DNA from: Paenibacillus albus
Lineage (GTDB): Bacteria; Bacillota; Bacilli; Paenibacillales; Paenibacillaceae
Assembly (NCBI RefSeq): GCF_003952225.1
Contig: NZ_CP034437.1
Span: 6,186,001-6,250,000, forward strand
Reading direction: 5' to 3'
DNA: 64,000 nt
Numbering within the stretch: position 1 is the first letter of the stretch; the number at the start of each line of letters is the position of its first letter. Made by a program: the position numbers and the translations under genes. This document shows, in pieces, positions 35,134 to 44,376 of the stretch. The notes below the pieces were generated by a model. That model worked only from the letters and a program-made list of their open reading frames with translations, was not told the DNA's origin and did no database searches.

Positions 35134-35157
35134 GGACCATCCATCGCTGGATGGCCC
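35134..35157 (-). terminator. Hairpin after double-GNAT gene
   Basis: GGACCATCCA (35134-35143) pairs with TGGATGGCCC (35148-35157), one mismatch, followed on the minus strand by TTTAACTT. A weak terminator. Confidence 0.5.
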
Positions 35158-35172
35158 TGATTAAACTATCGT

Positions 35173-36042
35173 TTAAAGTTCATTAATAGCAATCACATAG
35201 TAACTAGATTCTGCAGTGATCTCAAACCCTACGGAATGATAGAGGTTTAGTGCACGTCTATTTTCAGTCACTACTCCAAGTCGAATTGTAGAACACTTCT
35301 GCTCTAGTAAAAGTTTAACTACACCAGCAAGAATTTCACGACCGTATCCTCTACCCTGATGTGATGTAAGTACACATAAGTCGTGAATAACAGCAGTGTC
35401 CTTGTTCACCCAATTGACTCTGACCATCCCAACTGGCGACAGGCTGTCCAAAGCGATGTAAGTCACTCGTTCAGGTTCTTTAGTACGAACAAAATAGTTC
35501 CTAGTCCATGCCTCTGAATCGCCAAATGCTTGCGATGAACATCTAACCATAAATTCCAAATCTTGATCTTCTGCTAATTGTAAAGTCAAGCCCGAACGAC
35601 ATGATATATTTGCATGTAATTGATTTAGATTCATGGAGAACTCTGACGTTCTAAAGATTGCGCCTATATGCTTTATGAATTCTATGCCTGGCTTCGAATT
35701 CGATGGTATACGAAAGCGGCAGGTTTCGATGCCCTGTGTTAACATTTCGGACACCGCAATTTTCAGCAAAGCGTTAAACACGCCTTGTCGACGAAAACCC
35801 GGATGAACCATCCCGTTAATATTAGCTTCAGTCCCATCGGAAGTATACCAACTTATAAAACCTATTAACTGACGACCGAGAAAACAAAGGTATGCCTCGT
35901 CTCCACCTATAGCTTTAAGGCTTTCTACGCCTACCCTCAAACTAGACCTATCATTCGTCTTGCATAGCTGCTCCAACGCTCGAATTTGATCTATCTGATG
36001 ATTTGAGTAGTCCATCATTTTAATACTTTGATATTCTTGCAC
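35173..36042 (-). CDS. Two-domain GNAT acetyltransferase
   Basis: 289-residue protein with two GNAT folds. The first (about 1-140) has the acetyl-CoA loop VHPGFRRQGVFNALL. The second (about 150-289) has the fuller motif VLTSHQGRGYGREILAGVV and the usual end NRRALNLYHSVGFE. Such proteins acetylate small molecules or protein amines. The start is a GTG at 36042, 9 nt after GAGGG; ATG codons at residues 9-10 are alternatives. The surrounding DNA is more AT-rich than the glycan loci. Substrate unknown. Confidence 0.8.
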   Translation of the reverse strand: MQEYQSIKMMDYSNHQIDQIRALEQLCKTNDRSSLRVGVESLKAIGGDEAYLCFLGRQLIGFISWYTSDGTEANINGMVHPGFRRQGVFNALLKIAVSEMLTQGIETCRFRIPSNSKPGIEFIKHIGAIFRTSEFSMNLNQLHANISCRSGLTLQLAEDQDLEFMVRCSSQAFGDSEAWTRNYFVRTKEPERVTYIALDSLSPVGMVRVNWVNKDTAVIHDLCVLTSHQGRGYGREILAGVVKLLLEQKCSTIRLGVVTENRRALNLYHSVGFEITAESSYYVIAINEL

Positions 36043-36232
36043 TTATTGGTTGCCCTCATTAATAAGGAAACACGCGGTTTATGGACGATTAGGCGCTATC
36101 CTTCTAGTTTCTGTCCGCTTGTTCAAGGTTACCATTGAACCGCCTCCCCGATAATGGTGACTATATTTTTCACTAAATTCTGATAGAAGTCAAATGTCTC
36201 CAAACCGAGTCGACTACCTCTTCTTCGTTTTG

Positions 36233-36646
36233 TTACCGCACCTTAAAAATCATTTTAAATAATTCATCGAGATACAAGTACAAGACAGCCCCAGCAATAC
36301 CATACGAGAAGAAAAATAAGCACTCGTTAAAATCATTAAGTATCATTCCATTAGAAATCATGATTAGAAACAGAGTACTTACTACAATACCTCCGATAAT
36401 GTACACAATAGTAAGAGCAAGTAACTTAGATAATTTATTTAGAAATTGGATTCTCAATTTTACTATCAGTTGGTCAATTGAGATCGAAAACAGGGTCCCC
36501 CCAATAAGGAATACTGGAACAGAATAAATGAGGTAAACAATTATGAGACTTGAGAATGACCAGTACAAGTTCCCCTCTTCCTGGTCAGATACAGGAGTAA
36601 AATAAATGAGTGCCATTAACAAGCACAGAAGTAATGAAGAGAACAA
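36233..36646 (-). CDS. Small four-helix membrane protein, unknown; 5' end unclear
   Basis: 137 residues from a TTG at 36646, with about four hydrophobic helices (5-20, 32-52, 76-98, 108-126). The same frame stays open upstream to about 36757 and encodes protein-like sequence (DDSGGSDEIIISYLPKKVEAKKKNYVIRK), but contains no ATG, GTG or TTG before 36646. A perfect AGGAGG followed 5 nt later by ATG lies at about 36725-36736, in another frame that stops after three codons. One lost base there would explain everything. I do not recognise the family. Confidence 0.5.
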   Translation of the reverse strand: MFSSLLLCLLMALIYFTPVSDQEEGNLYWSFSSLIIVYLIYSVPVFLIGGTLFSISIDQLIVKLRIQFLNKLSKLLALTIVYIIGGIVVSTLFLIMISNGMILNDFNECLFFFSYGIAGAVLYLYLDELFKMIFKVR

Positions 36647-36774
36647 AGCTACAGTGACTTTTCTAATAACGTAATTTTTCTTCTTTGCTTCGACTTTCTT
36701 CGGTAAATAACTAATTATAATCTCATCAGATCCTCCTGAGTCATCAATTTTAGGAATCTCCCTTCAGTTCTTTC

Positions 36775-36820
36775 GAATGAAAACAAGAGCAATTGCATCT
36801 AGCAACTGCTCTTTGTTTTG
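36775..36820 (-). terminator. Intrinsic terminator after MFS gene
   Basis: GAGCAATTGC (36788-36797) pairs with GCAACTGCTC (36803-36812) with a mismatch. The minus strand continues TTGTTTTC. Confidence 0.6.
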
Positions 36821-36999
36821 TTAGGCTATAATTCCTCGTTAGTTCAATCTTTCACGCATTATAACAAACGCTTGCTGCATAGTGCCCAAGATAGTTTGCT
36901 ATTCTCTCATAATTTAAATCATCCTAAATTATCCATTTAGAGATTGTGACAATGAATCCTTCACTGATCTTCTCTCCCGATACAACACCATTCCGATTA

Positions 37000-38127
37000 T
37001 CAGTAACGATACGGCCGCAAGAACACTGGGTATGAAAATACCTTTGGTGTGATTCCTCGAATAAATAGCGGCAGGAAGTATCCGATTAAAGAAGCAGTTT
37101 GTGATATGAACACGTATAAACTAGCCCCAAAGCCTGTCCGGCTTATGAACATCCGCTGTACATATCCCATAGCGACTCCATATAGAACCGACACAAAAAA
37201 CGAATACAACGGCTGTATGGCAAAGAATATAACAAGCGAGGGACTGCTTATATAAGTCAAATAAGTGGCGAGCGCAAAACAACCGCCAACTAAAATGATC
37301 CTTTTACTCCCGTATCGTGCGGCCCAGTATCCTCCCATTGTCATAAACAGCAGTTCGAATACCGCCTGCGCGCTCCATATGTAGGACATGGTCTCCGGCT
37401 TCCCAAACAACTTCAAAACAACAAGCTGCAAATATAATCCCCGTATCGCATCGGCACAAGAAAGCATTAGGATCGCAACGAGCATGATCAGCGAGAACGG
37501 CTCTCCTATTCCCTTTTGCTTCACTTCCCTTGCTCCTGTCGTTTCCTTATACAACAATAGCAGGACTACCAGACATGCATATCCCGCCATATTGCCTAAT
37601 AACACACCTCGAAACGATGCAATCAGAAAGATGTTCGCCCCAAGCAAAAGTCCGGCAAAAAATCCAACGCTAAAAGAGGCCCGAAGCCATAGCTGAGCCA
37701 TTTCGACAATATCGCCAACGCGACGGGAGAAATGATTTCTTGCCATGGCAAACAGCTGCCCCATAATCAAACCCGACGGTGCGACTGTAATTGTCATACC
37801 GAGGAGCGCAGTCCGAAATCCAGCTGCATTCATGTAGATGAACAAGCCTATCATACAAAGGATGCCTGCAAATATCGGGAGCTTCTTCTTGCTTTTCAGA
37901 CGATCGCTGATCCAGCCGACTGAGATCGTGATTATCATGTTGCAGAACAGGGCTACCGCGAAGACGATGGTGATCTGCACTTTTGTAAGCCCGAGGCTGT
38001 CGTTTAGATAGACCGCGTTCATCGGTGCTAAGATGCCAGTTCCTATACCGTAGAGAAACAGCATGGTGAGGAGTGTTTTTGCACCGGGAACCGAAACAAA
38101 CTTGCGAACGTCACGAATAATTTGCAT
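37000..38127 (-). CDS. MFS transporter, C-terminus changed by a frameshift
   Basis: 375 residues as read, with about 12 hydrophobic segments and the MFS motif A variant GWISDRLKSKKKLP after TM2. The general shape recalls sugar-efflux (SET-like) carriers, but that is weak. The end is abnormal: after LPLFIRG the frame yields ITPKVFSYPVFLRPYRY and stops. If one base is added near 37055, translation continues as NHTKGIFIPSVLAAVSLLIIGMV and then a basic tail to a stop at 36929, restoring the last helix. So the native gene was probably 36929-38127 (about 399 residues). The ATG has GAGGGG 5 nt upstream. Confidence 0.75.
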   Translation of the reverse strand: MQIIRDVRKFVSVPGAKTLLTMLFLYGIGTGILAPMNAVYLNDSLGLTKVQITIVFAVALFCNMIITISVGWISDRLKSKKKLPIFAGILCMIGLFIYMNAAGFRTALLGMTITVAPSGLIMGQLFAMARNHFSRRVGDIVEMAQLWLRASFSVGFFAGLLLGANIFLIASFRGVLLGNMAGYACLVVLLLLYKETTGAREVKQKGIGEPFSLIMLVAILMLSCADAIRGLYLQLVVLKLFGKPETMSYIWSAQAVFELLFMTMGGYWAARYGSKRIILVGGCFALATYLTYISSPSLVIFFAIQPLYSFFVSVLYGVAMGYVQRMFISRTGFGASLYVFISQTASLIGYFLPLFIRGITPKVFSYPVFLRPYRY

Positions 38128-38277
38128 GTGTACCCCTCGCTATCCACGTTATACCAGAATATTACTACAATAACACGGTTGCGCTTTCAATTGTGTAAAA
38201 TGCTCCATTAGCTCGCTCCTATAACACATTTGAGTATTCGACGAAATCATTGAAGTATCCTACCCTGTAATTAAACA

Positions 38278-38309
38278 AAGGCAACCGGTCGTTTATGACC
38301 GGCTGCCTT
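38278..38309 (-). terminator. Intrinsic terminator after PPK2 gene
   Basis: AAGGCAACCGGTC (38278-38290) pairs with GACCGGCTGCCTT (38297-38309), one mismatch, with minus-strand tail TGTTTAATT. Confidence 0.75.
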
Positions 38310-38362
38310 CGTGTCTGTGTATCGTTCTCCAGGTGATTCCTATCGTCTACGATGCCCTCAAG

Positions 38363-39193
38363 CTATTGGGACAGGGAGGTATTGGATTGAAGCTGCTCCA
38401 AAAGCTTTGTTGTCTCGATGTTCGGTTCTGGATAAGCGAGATCCAACTTCTCCATGGAACTTAATATAATCCGGAGCACCAAGTAGTCGCGGAACCATCG
38501 CTCGTTGGCCGGGACGATATGCCACGGAGCGTGATCGGTTGCCGTGTTTCGGAAGGCATCTTCGTACGCGTCAATATATGAATCCCAGTAATCCCGTTCT
38601 TTGAGATCGCTTGGATCGAATTTCCATAGTTTCTCTGGGTTGCTCAGCCGTTCTCGGATTTTCTCGAGTTGAAATTCGGGTGAAATATGAAGGAAAATCT
38701 TGATCAGCAACACGCCGTTGTTCGTTAGAAGCTTCTCGAAATGCCGAATATGCTTCATCCGAGCTGCAGCTTCCTCATCCTGTATTAGGTCATGCACCCG
38801 GGTAATGAGCACATCCTCATAATAGGAACGATTAAATGAGGTAATATAGCCTTTGGCAGGGACAACCTTATGCGTTCTCCATAAGAAGTCATGAGCAGAC
38901 TCTTCAGGAGACGGTTGCTTAAAACTCTCCGCTCGAAACCCCTGAGGATTCAGGTTGGACAGTACTTTCTTGATTACTCCGTCCTTCCCGCTGCAATCCA
39001 TACCTTGGAACAAAATGAGTACCGCATTGGTCTTCGAAGCAAACAGCTTGTCCTGCAAATTGCGCAGCTTTCGTTCCATATGTTCAAACTCATCTTTAAT
39101 CTCTTCTTTGCTTACAGAGCCTCCTGTATCGTTCGGATCGAAGTGACTCAGACCGTGCTTGACTGCTTTGGTCAGCCGATATTTTTTTAACAT
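38363..39193 (-). CDS. ppk2: Polyphosphate kinase 2 (PPK2) family protein
   Basis: 276-residue enzyme that moves phosphate between polyphosphate and nucleotides. The Walker A loop is GMDCSGKDG (64-72), the conserved segment FNRSYYEDVL (120-129) carries the Walker B-like acid, and the lid region follows. The FDPSDLKERDYWDSYIDAYEDA block is typical of this group. Length fits single-domain PPK2. The ATG has AAGGAGG 6 nt upstream and the gene stands alone with its terminator. Class (ADP or AMP preference) cannot be read with certainty. Confidence 0.9.
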   Translation of the reverse strand: MLKKYRLTKAVKHGLSHFDPNDTGGSVSKEEIKDEFEHMERKLRNLQDKLFASKTNAVLILFQGMDCSGKDGVIKKVLSNLNPQGFRAESFKQPSPEESAHDFLWRTHKVVPAKGYITSFNRSYYEDVLITRVHDLIQDEEAAARMKHIRHFEKLLTNNGVLLIKIFLHISPEFQLEKIRERLSNPEKLWKFDPSDLKERDYWDSYIDAYEDAFRNTATDHAPWHIVPANERWFRDYLVLRIILSSMEKLDLAYPEPNIETTKLLEQLQSNTSLSQ

Positions 39194-39318
39194 GATAAAC
39201 CTCCTTAGATATTCGAAATGATAGCAACTGTATTCTTCAGCCTAATAATTCCTCTTGAAGATAACTTACCCATTTTTCACCTGTAAAAATAGCTTTAACA
39301 GCAGACCATGCGTGAAAA

Positions 39319-39361
39319 TAAAAAAATCTGTCCTTCGCAGCTCCTTTCGCGAGGGACAGAT
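39319..39361 (-). terminator. Intrinsic terminator after LLM oxidoreductase gene
   Basis: ATCTGTCC (39326-39333) pairs with GGACAGAT (39354-39361), with inner pairing of TCGC and GCGA. The minus strand continues with a run of U. Confidence 0.85.
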
Positions 39362-39367
39362 CTATTT

Positions 39368-40423
39368 TCAACCTTCGTTATTCGCTTTCCAGCTTGCCAT
39401 TTCCTCCCGAACCCGCGGAGCAACTTCTTTTCCCAATAACTCGATCGCTTTCATAACCTCTTCATTTGGCATGGTACCCACCGGCAGGTGCAGGAAAAAC
39501 CGCGAGAGCCCTAGTCGCTTGCTCATGTGGATGATTTTGTTCGCCACCGTTTCGGGATCTCCAACGTACATTGCACCTTCTAAGCTGCGTGAAGCATCGA
39601 ATTGGGCACGGGTGTATTGTCCCCAGCCACGTTCTTTGCCGAAATAATTAAACGACGCTTGCGTTGGCGGGAAGTATCTGTCTACCGCAAGTGAATTACT
39701 CTCTGCGACAAACCCGAGCGAGTGCACGGCTACTTTTAACTTCGATGCATCATGTCCTGCACGAGCTGCCGCTTTCTTATATAACGGGATAAGAGGAGCG
39801 AAATTCATCGGGCTGCCGCCAATAATCGCCAGAACTAGCGGAATTCCAAGAACGCCAGCACGTATAACCGAATCGGCATTTCCCCCGCTTCCAAGCCAGA
39901 CAGGCAATGAGCTCTGGACGGGACGAGGGTATATGCCCAAATCAGTGAAAGCCGGTCTAAACCCGCCTCGCCATGTCACTTTCTCCGAATCCCGCAGTTT
40001 TAATAGCAGCTCCAGCTTTTCTTCGAAAAGTGCATCATAATCGTTCAGATTGTAACCGAACAAAGGGAACGCATCGACCATTGAGCCCCTGCCTGCAATA
40101 ATCTCAGCACGGCCATTCGATATCCCATCAACTGTGGCGAATTGTTGGAACAACCGTACAGGATCTGCTGCCGAAAGCACAGTCACCGAACTCGTTAAAC
40201 GTATATTCTTAGTCATGGATGCTGCTGCGCCTAATATGACGGCAGTAGCAGAGTCGCCGAACTCTTTGCGATGATGCTCACCTACCCCGAATATATCTAG
40301 TCCTACCTGATCGGCAAGGACAATTTCTTCTATAACTTCACGTATACGCTCTGCATGACTAATTGTTATCCCTGTACGAACATCAGGAGTCGTCTCGACA
40401 AATGTATCAATTCCGATTTCCAT
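39368..40423 (-). CDS. LLM-class flavin-dependent oxidoreductase (luciferase-like)
   Basis: 351-residue TIM-barrel monooxygenase-like protein. Recognisable parts are the N-terminal strand IGIDTFVET, FGVGEHHRKEFGDSATAVIL, the SSVTVLSAADPVRLFQQFATVDGISNGRAEIIAGRGS block that binds FMN, and the C-terminal YVGDPETVANKIIHM. The ATG has GGAGG 9 nt upstream. It is co-transcribed behind a MarR regulator (18-nt gap), which suggests induction by a small aromatic or electrophilic compound. Substrate unknown. Confidence 0.9.
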   Translation of the reverse strand: MEIGIDTFVETTPDVRTGITISHAERIREVIEEIVLADQVGLDIFGVGEHHRKEFGDSATAVILGAAASMTKNIRLTSSVTVLSAADPVRLFQQFATVDGISNGRAEIIAGRGSMVDAFPLFGYNLNDYDALFEEKLELLLKLRDSEKVTWRGGFRPAFTDLGIYPRPVQSSLPVWLGSGGNADSVIRAGVLGIPLVLAIIGGSPMNFAPLIPLYKKAAARAGHDASKLKVAVHSLGFVAESNSLAVDRYFPPTQASFNYFGKERGWGQYTRAQFDASRSLEGAMYVGDPETVANKIIHMSKRLGLSRFFLHLPVGTMPNEEVMKAIELLGKEVAPRVREEMASWKANNEG

Positions 40424-40441
40424 TAGTTAAATCCTCCTCTG

Positions 40442-40903
40442 TCATTCTTCTGGCTGCTTCGCTTGGATTCCAAATCCGATCTTCTTCATCACGCGTACGA
40501 GCTCGCTCTTCTCCTCATCCGTTGCAAAAGATAAATTCTTCGCAATCAATTGACTATGTTTGGGAAAGATATTATCAAAATAGCTGCGCCCCTCGCTGGT
40601 TAACGTAACATTTGATTTTCGACGGTCACCAGGGATAGGAAGCCGTTCCACCAGCCCCTTCTTCTCGAGCTTATCAACCACGTAGGTGATGCTTCCGCTT
40701 GGGATCGAGAAGGTGTCGCTTATTTTTTGAATCGGCTGTGGTCCTCTGTTATATATAAATTCAAGAATTTGAAAAGTCTCCGTGCTTAGGCCATAGCTGG
40801 CGATGTCTTGCTCCAAGCTCGCGTATAATTCCTTCACCATGTTTCTTAGTACGCGTATGAGCTGTAAATCAAGCTCCATTCCTTCCACATTGCGATCAGT
40901 CAA
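40442..40903 (-). CDS. MarR-family repressor
   Basis: 153-residue winged-helix regulator. The DNA-recognition part reads QKISDTFSIPSGSITYVVDKLEKKGLVERLPIPGDRRKSNVTLT, with the wing GDRR. The start is a TTG at 40903, 7 nt after a perfect AGGAGG. It heads a two-gene operon with the LLM oxidoreductase. Two matching palindromes overlap its promoter, so it is almost certainly autoregulated. Confidence 0.9.
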   Translation of the reverse strand: MTDRNVEGMELDLQLIRVLRNMVKELYASLEQDIASYGLSTETFQILEFIYNRGPQPIQKISDTFSIPSGSITYVVDKLEKKGLVERLPIPGDRRKSNVTLTSEGRSYFDNIFPKHSQLIAKNLSFATDEEKSELVRVMKKIGFGIQAKQPEE

Positions 40904-40932
40904 CGTTTATCCTCCTATCCGACTCCAATGTC

Positions 40933-40973
40933 CTAATATTAGTTATTCTAAACTTAGGATATATGTATGTCAA
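40933..40973 (-). promoter_or_regulatory. MarR-LLM promoter with two CTAANNTTAG operators
   Basis: On the minus strand TTGACA (40968-40973), 17 bp, TAGAAT (40945-40950): a near-consensus promoter. Two palindromes of the same form, CTAAACTTAG (40948-40957) and CTAATATTAG (40933-40942), lie 15 bp apart centre to centre, over the -10 box and the start site. Confidence 0.7.
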
Positions 40974-41017
40974 CTGTACGATTGTAGCCATAAACTACTA
41001 ACCAAGCCCATACACGT

Positions 41018-41053
41018 AAAAAAGACCATTAAGAAGACACTCTCCTTAATGGC
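41018..41053 (-). terminator. Intrinsic terminator closing the LacI-controlled operon
   Basis: GACCATTAAG (41024-41033) pairs with CTTAATGGCC (41044-41053), one G-U-type mismatch, and the minus strand ends in TTTTTTA. It lies 17 bp after the stop of the last gene. Confidence 0.85.
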
Positions 41054-41069
41054 CTTTTCACAAACAGCA

Positions 41070-42636
41070 CTACAATCCTTCAATAATCGTGGTGGTAAAC
41101 TCATTATTATAAGCATTGAATCTAAACTCAACGACCGTGTTATCCTTCTCAACATTCAGCGTCGCTTTCGTCGAAGACCCACTTCGCGGATACCTGTCGA
41201 TCGAATAAGTGGAAGACAATGTTCCATACGGCGCTACCGCATAGGTGTACGAGCCCTCGAACGGAAGGACCATAGCCCTCCGATAAATGCCATTCCCTAT
41301 ATAATACATCCGCGTTGTTTCGTTGTTAGAATCGTTACTAATCGCTCCCACATGATGCTGGAAGCTTCCGTATAAGATGACTCGGCCAGGGAGTTTGATG
41401 CCCGTCTCCGGATCGTAGCTGTTCTCCGCCCCATAAGGGCTATTCGGCAGCGGGTTGCCCGCCTTCTGCCTGAGATCGCCTTCCGATTGCCATAGCCATT
41501 TGATCGTCTCTTCCTGTCCGAATCCGAGCGGACAGCCTTCGCCTGCACGGTTCGCCTGGTAACAGTTGGAGCTCCCGCCTCCGAAACCGCTGGATGGCAT
41601 TTGAATATGGCAGCTGCCCAGCGTTCTGCGAATCGGCATCTGCATATAAGCGTTTGCGTTGTTCACGGCTGTCCATTTGAAGGCATATTCAAGGAATTGG
41701 TTGCGGCTCTCTTCATCCTGTGAAGCAAACCATGCGATCTGATCGTACCCCCACCATTCCTGCCATGCTCTACGTTCATTTGGAATGTCGTCCTCTTTAC
41801 TGAAGAATTGTCCGCCCCAGTTATCGAGCTCCAACAGCATGGGCAAGGAATCACAGCTCCAGCCGCTCGGAGTTACGCCGCCTTCACTGAACCCTTCCTG
41901 GATCAGCGCCAGCTTGTCCCAGGCACATCCAGAATCGGCATGCGCGAATATGGCATGGAATGGAGATCGAACAGCAGCTTCCCATTTATATTGACCCCAT
42001 GTGTATGTGCATCGAGCAGCACGATACCACGCCTTGCATGAATTTTGCATAGTCGCGAATCTTCTGGAACAAGGAGACCGTTTTCTTAAACCCTTTATCA
42101 TCGGCGGTGTACAGATGAATTTGTCCCATATGGATAGCTTCAAATCCGGCATCGATATAACGCACCGCCCTGTAGTAGAACCAAAGCTGTGTTTCGAGCT
42201 TATCCATATTCGGAATACCGCCATCTTCATCCCAGACAAAGCCTTGCGGTTTTGCATCGAACAACATGTCCAGATAACAGAATGAGCGCTGCTCGGCTGG
42301 CAATTGGAAAGCTGTGAATACCCATTCCGGTATTTCAATCTTCTCCACGTCTTTAAAAACAGCTTCAAATATGCATGTCTGCAAAATAATGTCTGGATCA
42401 ATCTCATGCACACGCTCCGCCAGCTTCCTGGACTTCTGGAAATGCACGTCATCATCCGGCTCCAGCACCCATACGCCTGAAGCACGCCCCAGAAACTTAG
42501 CGCCAATGTTCTTAATCATTCTCAAATCGTCGTCAAGCGTATCGCTGTTGACAAGGTCTGCGGATGTGACCGCTCTGGAAAGATAGGTTTCTAGCGCATC
42601 TCGGCTGATTGCTCCGTTAAACATGGAAAGAGTCAT
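41070..42636 (-). pseudogene. Unrecognised protein of about 523 residues, broken by two single-base frameshifts
   Basis: The start ATG (42636) has GGAGG 5 nt upstream. The frame encodes MTLSMFNGAISRDALETY and onward to YAKFMQG, then breaks near 42027. A second frame carries on with IVLLDAHTHGVNINGKLLFDL to LDVPG and breaks near 41919. A third frame continues KLALIQEGFSEGGVTPSGW to the stop at 41070. Adding one base at each point gives a single continuous protein. It has no signal peptide or membrane helix. The first half has TIM-barrel-like alternation (ILQTCIFEAVF, YIDAGFEAIHMGQIHLY); the last 110 residues look beta-rich. I do not recognise the family. As the last gene of a sugar operon it may be a glycoside-processing enzyme. 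The breaks may be sequencing errors. Confidence 0.6.
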
Positions 42637-42671
42637 TTTTACCTCCGGGGTAGTGGTTCGTTCAGCAACCA

Positions 42672-43423
42672 TTACAGCGTTTTTTCAAGCATCAGCAAAT
42701 GTTCGAGACTTTGAGCCAGACTATCCATCGGAGCGCCGGAGCAGTAGTCCTGCTCGACAGCGAACCATTCGACTCCGCTTTGCAATCCCCATCTCAGAAT
42801 GGGAGCAAAATCGATGATTCCGGATCCGATTTCAGCGAAATACTGTCTTCCGTCGCTTGTCATATCCTTAAGATGAAGAATCGGCATCCGATTCGCATAT
42901 TGGGAGATGAAAGTTAGTGGATCCTCGCCGGCTTTCAAGACCCAGTAAGTATCAATCTCGGGGTAATCCCGGGATCATCCAACAAGTATTCAAGCGCAAA
43001 CTTGCCTTCAATTCGCGTATGAAATTCAAAGTCATGATTATGATAGCCTGCGCGAAAGCCTTGTTCTCTAACTTTGGAAGAGACATCGAGCAGATCTTGC
43101 TTCACGCTCACGTAACCTTCAGGGTTTTGCAAATCGTCCGGGAGGGAGTGGCAAATGAAATCTTTCGTGTCAAACAGCCGCGCTTCTTCTAGTACAGCAT
43201 CCAAGTCATGCTTCATGCGCTCCAGCCCTACATGCATACCGGCTGTGCGAAGACCGACTTCCTTCATGATCGCAGCTAAGTCGCGAGCCGGATAGCCATG
43301 AAGACCATCAATTTGAACCCCTGCCCAGCCCATCTTGGCTAGTTCGCGCAGTACGCCCTCGAAATCTTTTCTAGCTTCATTTCTTAAAGTAAACAGCTGG
43401 GCCGCTAATTTGGATTTAATCAT
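42672..43423 (-). pseudogene. Sugar phosphate isomerase/epimerase, split by one frameshift
   Basis: Two frames together give a 250-residue TIM barrel of the xylose-isomerase-like superfamily. The first part (MIKSKLAAQLFTLRNEARKD to LLDDPGITP) contains GYHNHDFEF, a metal/substrate segment. The second part begins EIDTYWVLKAGEDPL and has MPILHLKDM and FAVEQDYC. The junction at 42960-42963 is a run of four C on the coding strand where five restore the frame. The ATG has AGGAG 9 nt upstream, just after the aldo/keto reductase stop. With one base added the protein is complete and normal for the family. Confidence 0.75.
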
Positions 43424-43424
43424 G

Positions 43425-44360
43425 CTATAGCTCCTCCCTTACTAGATCAAGCCATTCTACTTCCTCGGAGGATAGCTGCAAATTCATCGCCTCAACAGAT
43501 GATTCCAGCTCTTCGCGGTTCCGCGGACCGATGATCGCTCCGGTCGGGAACGGTTGGCACAATACATAGGATAATGCAATCTGAATCGGAGTGACGCCTT
43601 TCTCATCCGCAAGCTTCACTGCCCGGCGATAACGCTCCCAGTTGCCTTCATTATAGTAAACTCTCACCATCTCTTCGTCCGTCCGGTTCTTCGGCGAGAA
43701 GCTGCCCGAGAAGAATCCTCCGGCTTGGGAAGACCAGGACAGCAGCGGAAGCTGGTTGCCGGTATGCCATTCACACATCGATTGATCCGCGGATACGCAT
43801 CCTTCCCAGCGAGGCACATTCGGCTTAGCCAAACTCAAATTCGGACTGCTGAAGGAGAAACCGGTCAAGCCGTGTTTGGCTGCATATTCATTGGCAGCCT
43901 GGATGCGCGCTTGCGACCAGTTCGATGCCCCGATTGCGCGGATTCGCTTCGCTTCCAAATGCGCGTTCAATTCCTCCATGACTGGTCCGACCTCCACAGT
44001 GGGATCGTCGCGATGAAGGGCGTACAGATCAATATAATCCGTATCCAGGCGCTCCAAGCTTTCTAATAAATCTTTACGGATCGCTTCCGGATTGACCCGA
44101 GGACCCGGACTGCCATCGTCATGATGGGCGCCTTTGCTCATGATGACAACTTGTTCCCTCAGCTTGTTCTCGTTCAACCACCGGCCAAGGAGCTGCTCTC
44201 TGCCACGGTATTGATGAGCCGTATCGAAGGCGCAGCCACCTGCCTGAATAAAGGTTTCCAGCATGGCGCGCTGGCTCTCTCCCAATTCCCGCAGCTCTCC
44301 CGTTCCCATAAACAACCGGGAGATCGGCTTCTCGACTCCTTCAATGTTCATATATTGCAT
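43425..44360 (-). CDS. Aldo/keto reductase
   Basis: 311-residue NADPH-dependent TIM-barrel oxidoreductase. The catalytic set is visible: Asp and Tyr in FDTAHQYRG, Lys in IMSKGAHH, His in YALHRDD. The cofactor end is LPTGAIIGPRNREEL-like (PFPTGAIIGPRNREELESS). The ATG has AAGGAG 8 nt upstream. It sits between the sugar kinase and the isomerase in the LacI-controlled operon, so it probably reduces or oxidises a sugar carbonyl in that route. Confidence 0.88.
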   Translation of the reverse strand: MQYMNIEGVEKPISRLFMGTGELRELGESQRAMLETFIQAGGCAFDTAHQYRGREQLLGRWLNENKLREQVVIMSKGAHHDDGSPGPRVNPEAIRKDLLESLERLDTDYIDLYALHRDDPTVEVGPVMEELNAHLEAKRIRAIGASNWSQARIQAANEYAAKHGLTGFSFSSPNLSLAKPNVPRWEGCVSADQSMCEWHTGNQLPLLSWSSQAGGFFSGSFSPKNRTDEEMVRVYYNEGNWERYRRAVKLADEKGVTPIQIALSYVLCQPFPTGAIIGPRNREELESSVEAMNLQLSSEEVEWLDLVREEL

Positions 44361-44376
44361 ATCCTAATCTCCTTCA

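Larger units (their letters stand above)
34862..35172. other. Intergenic region between GH43 relic and acetyltransferase
   Basis: 310 bp containing a long AT-rich hairpin (34950-35000) and a small hairpin (35134-35157). I see no gene in it. Confidence 0.6.

Noticed and set aside
42672..42938. Separate small gene for the second half of the isomerase
   Set aside because: Its sequence continues the barrel of the preceding frame exactly at a four-C run, so it is the shifted 3' part of one gene.
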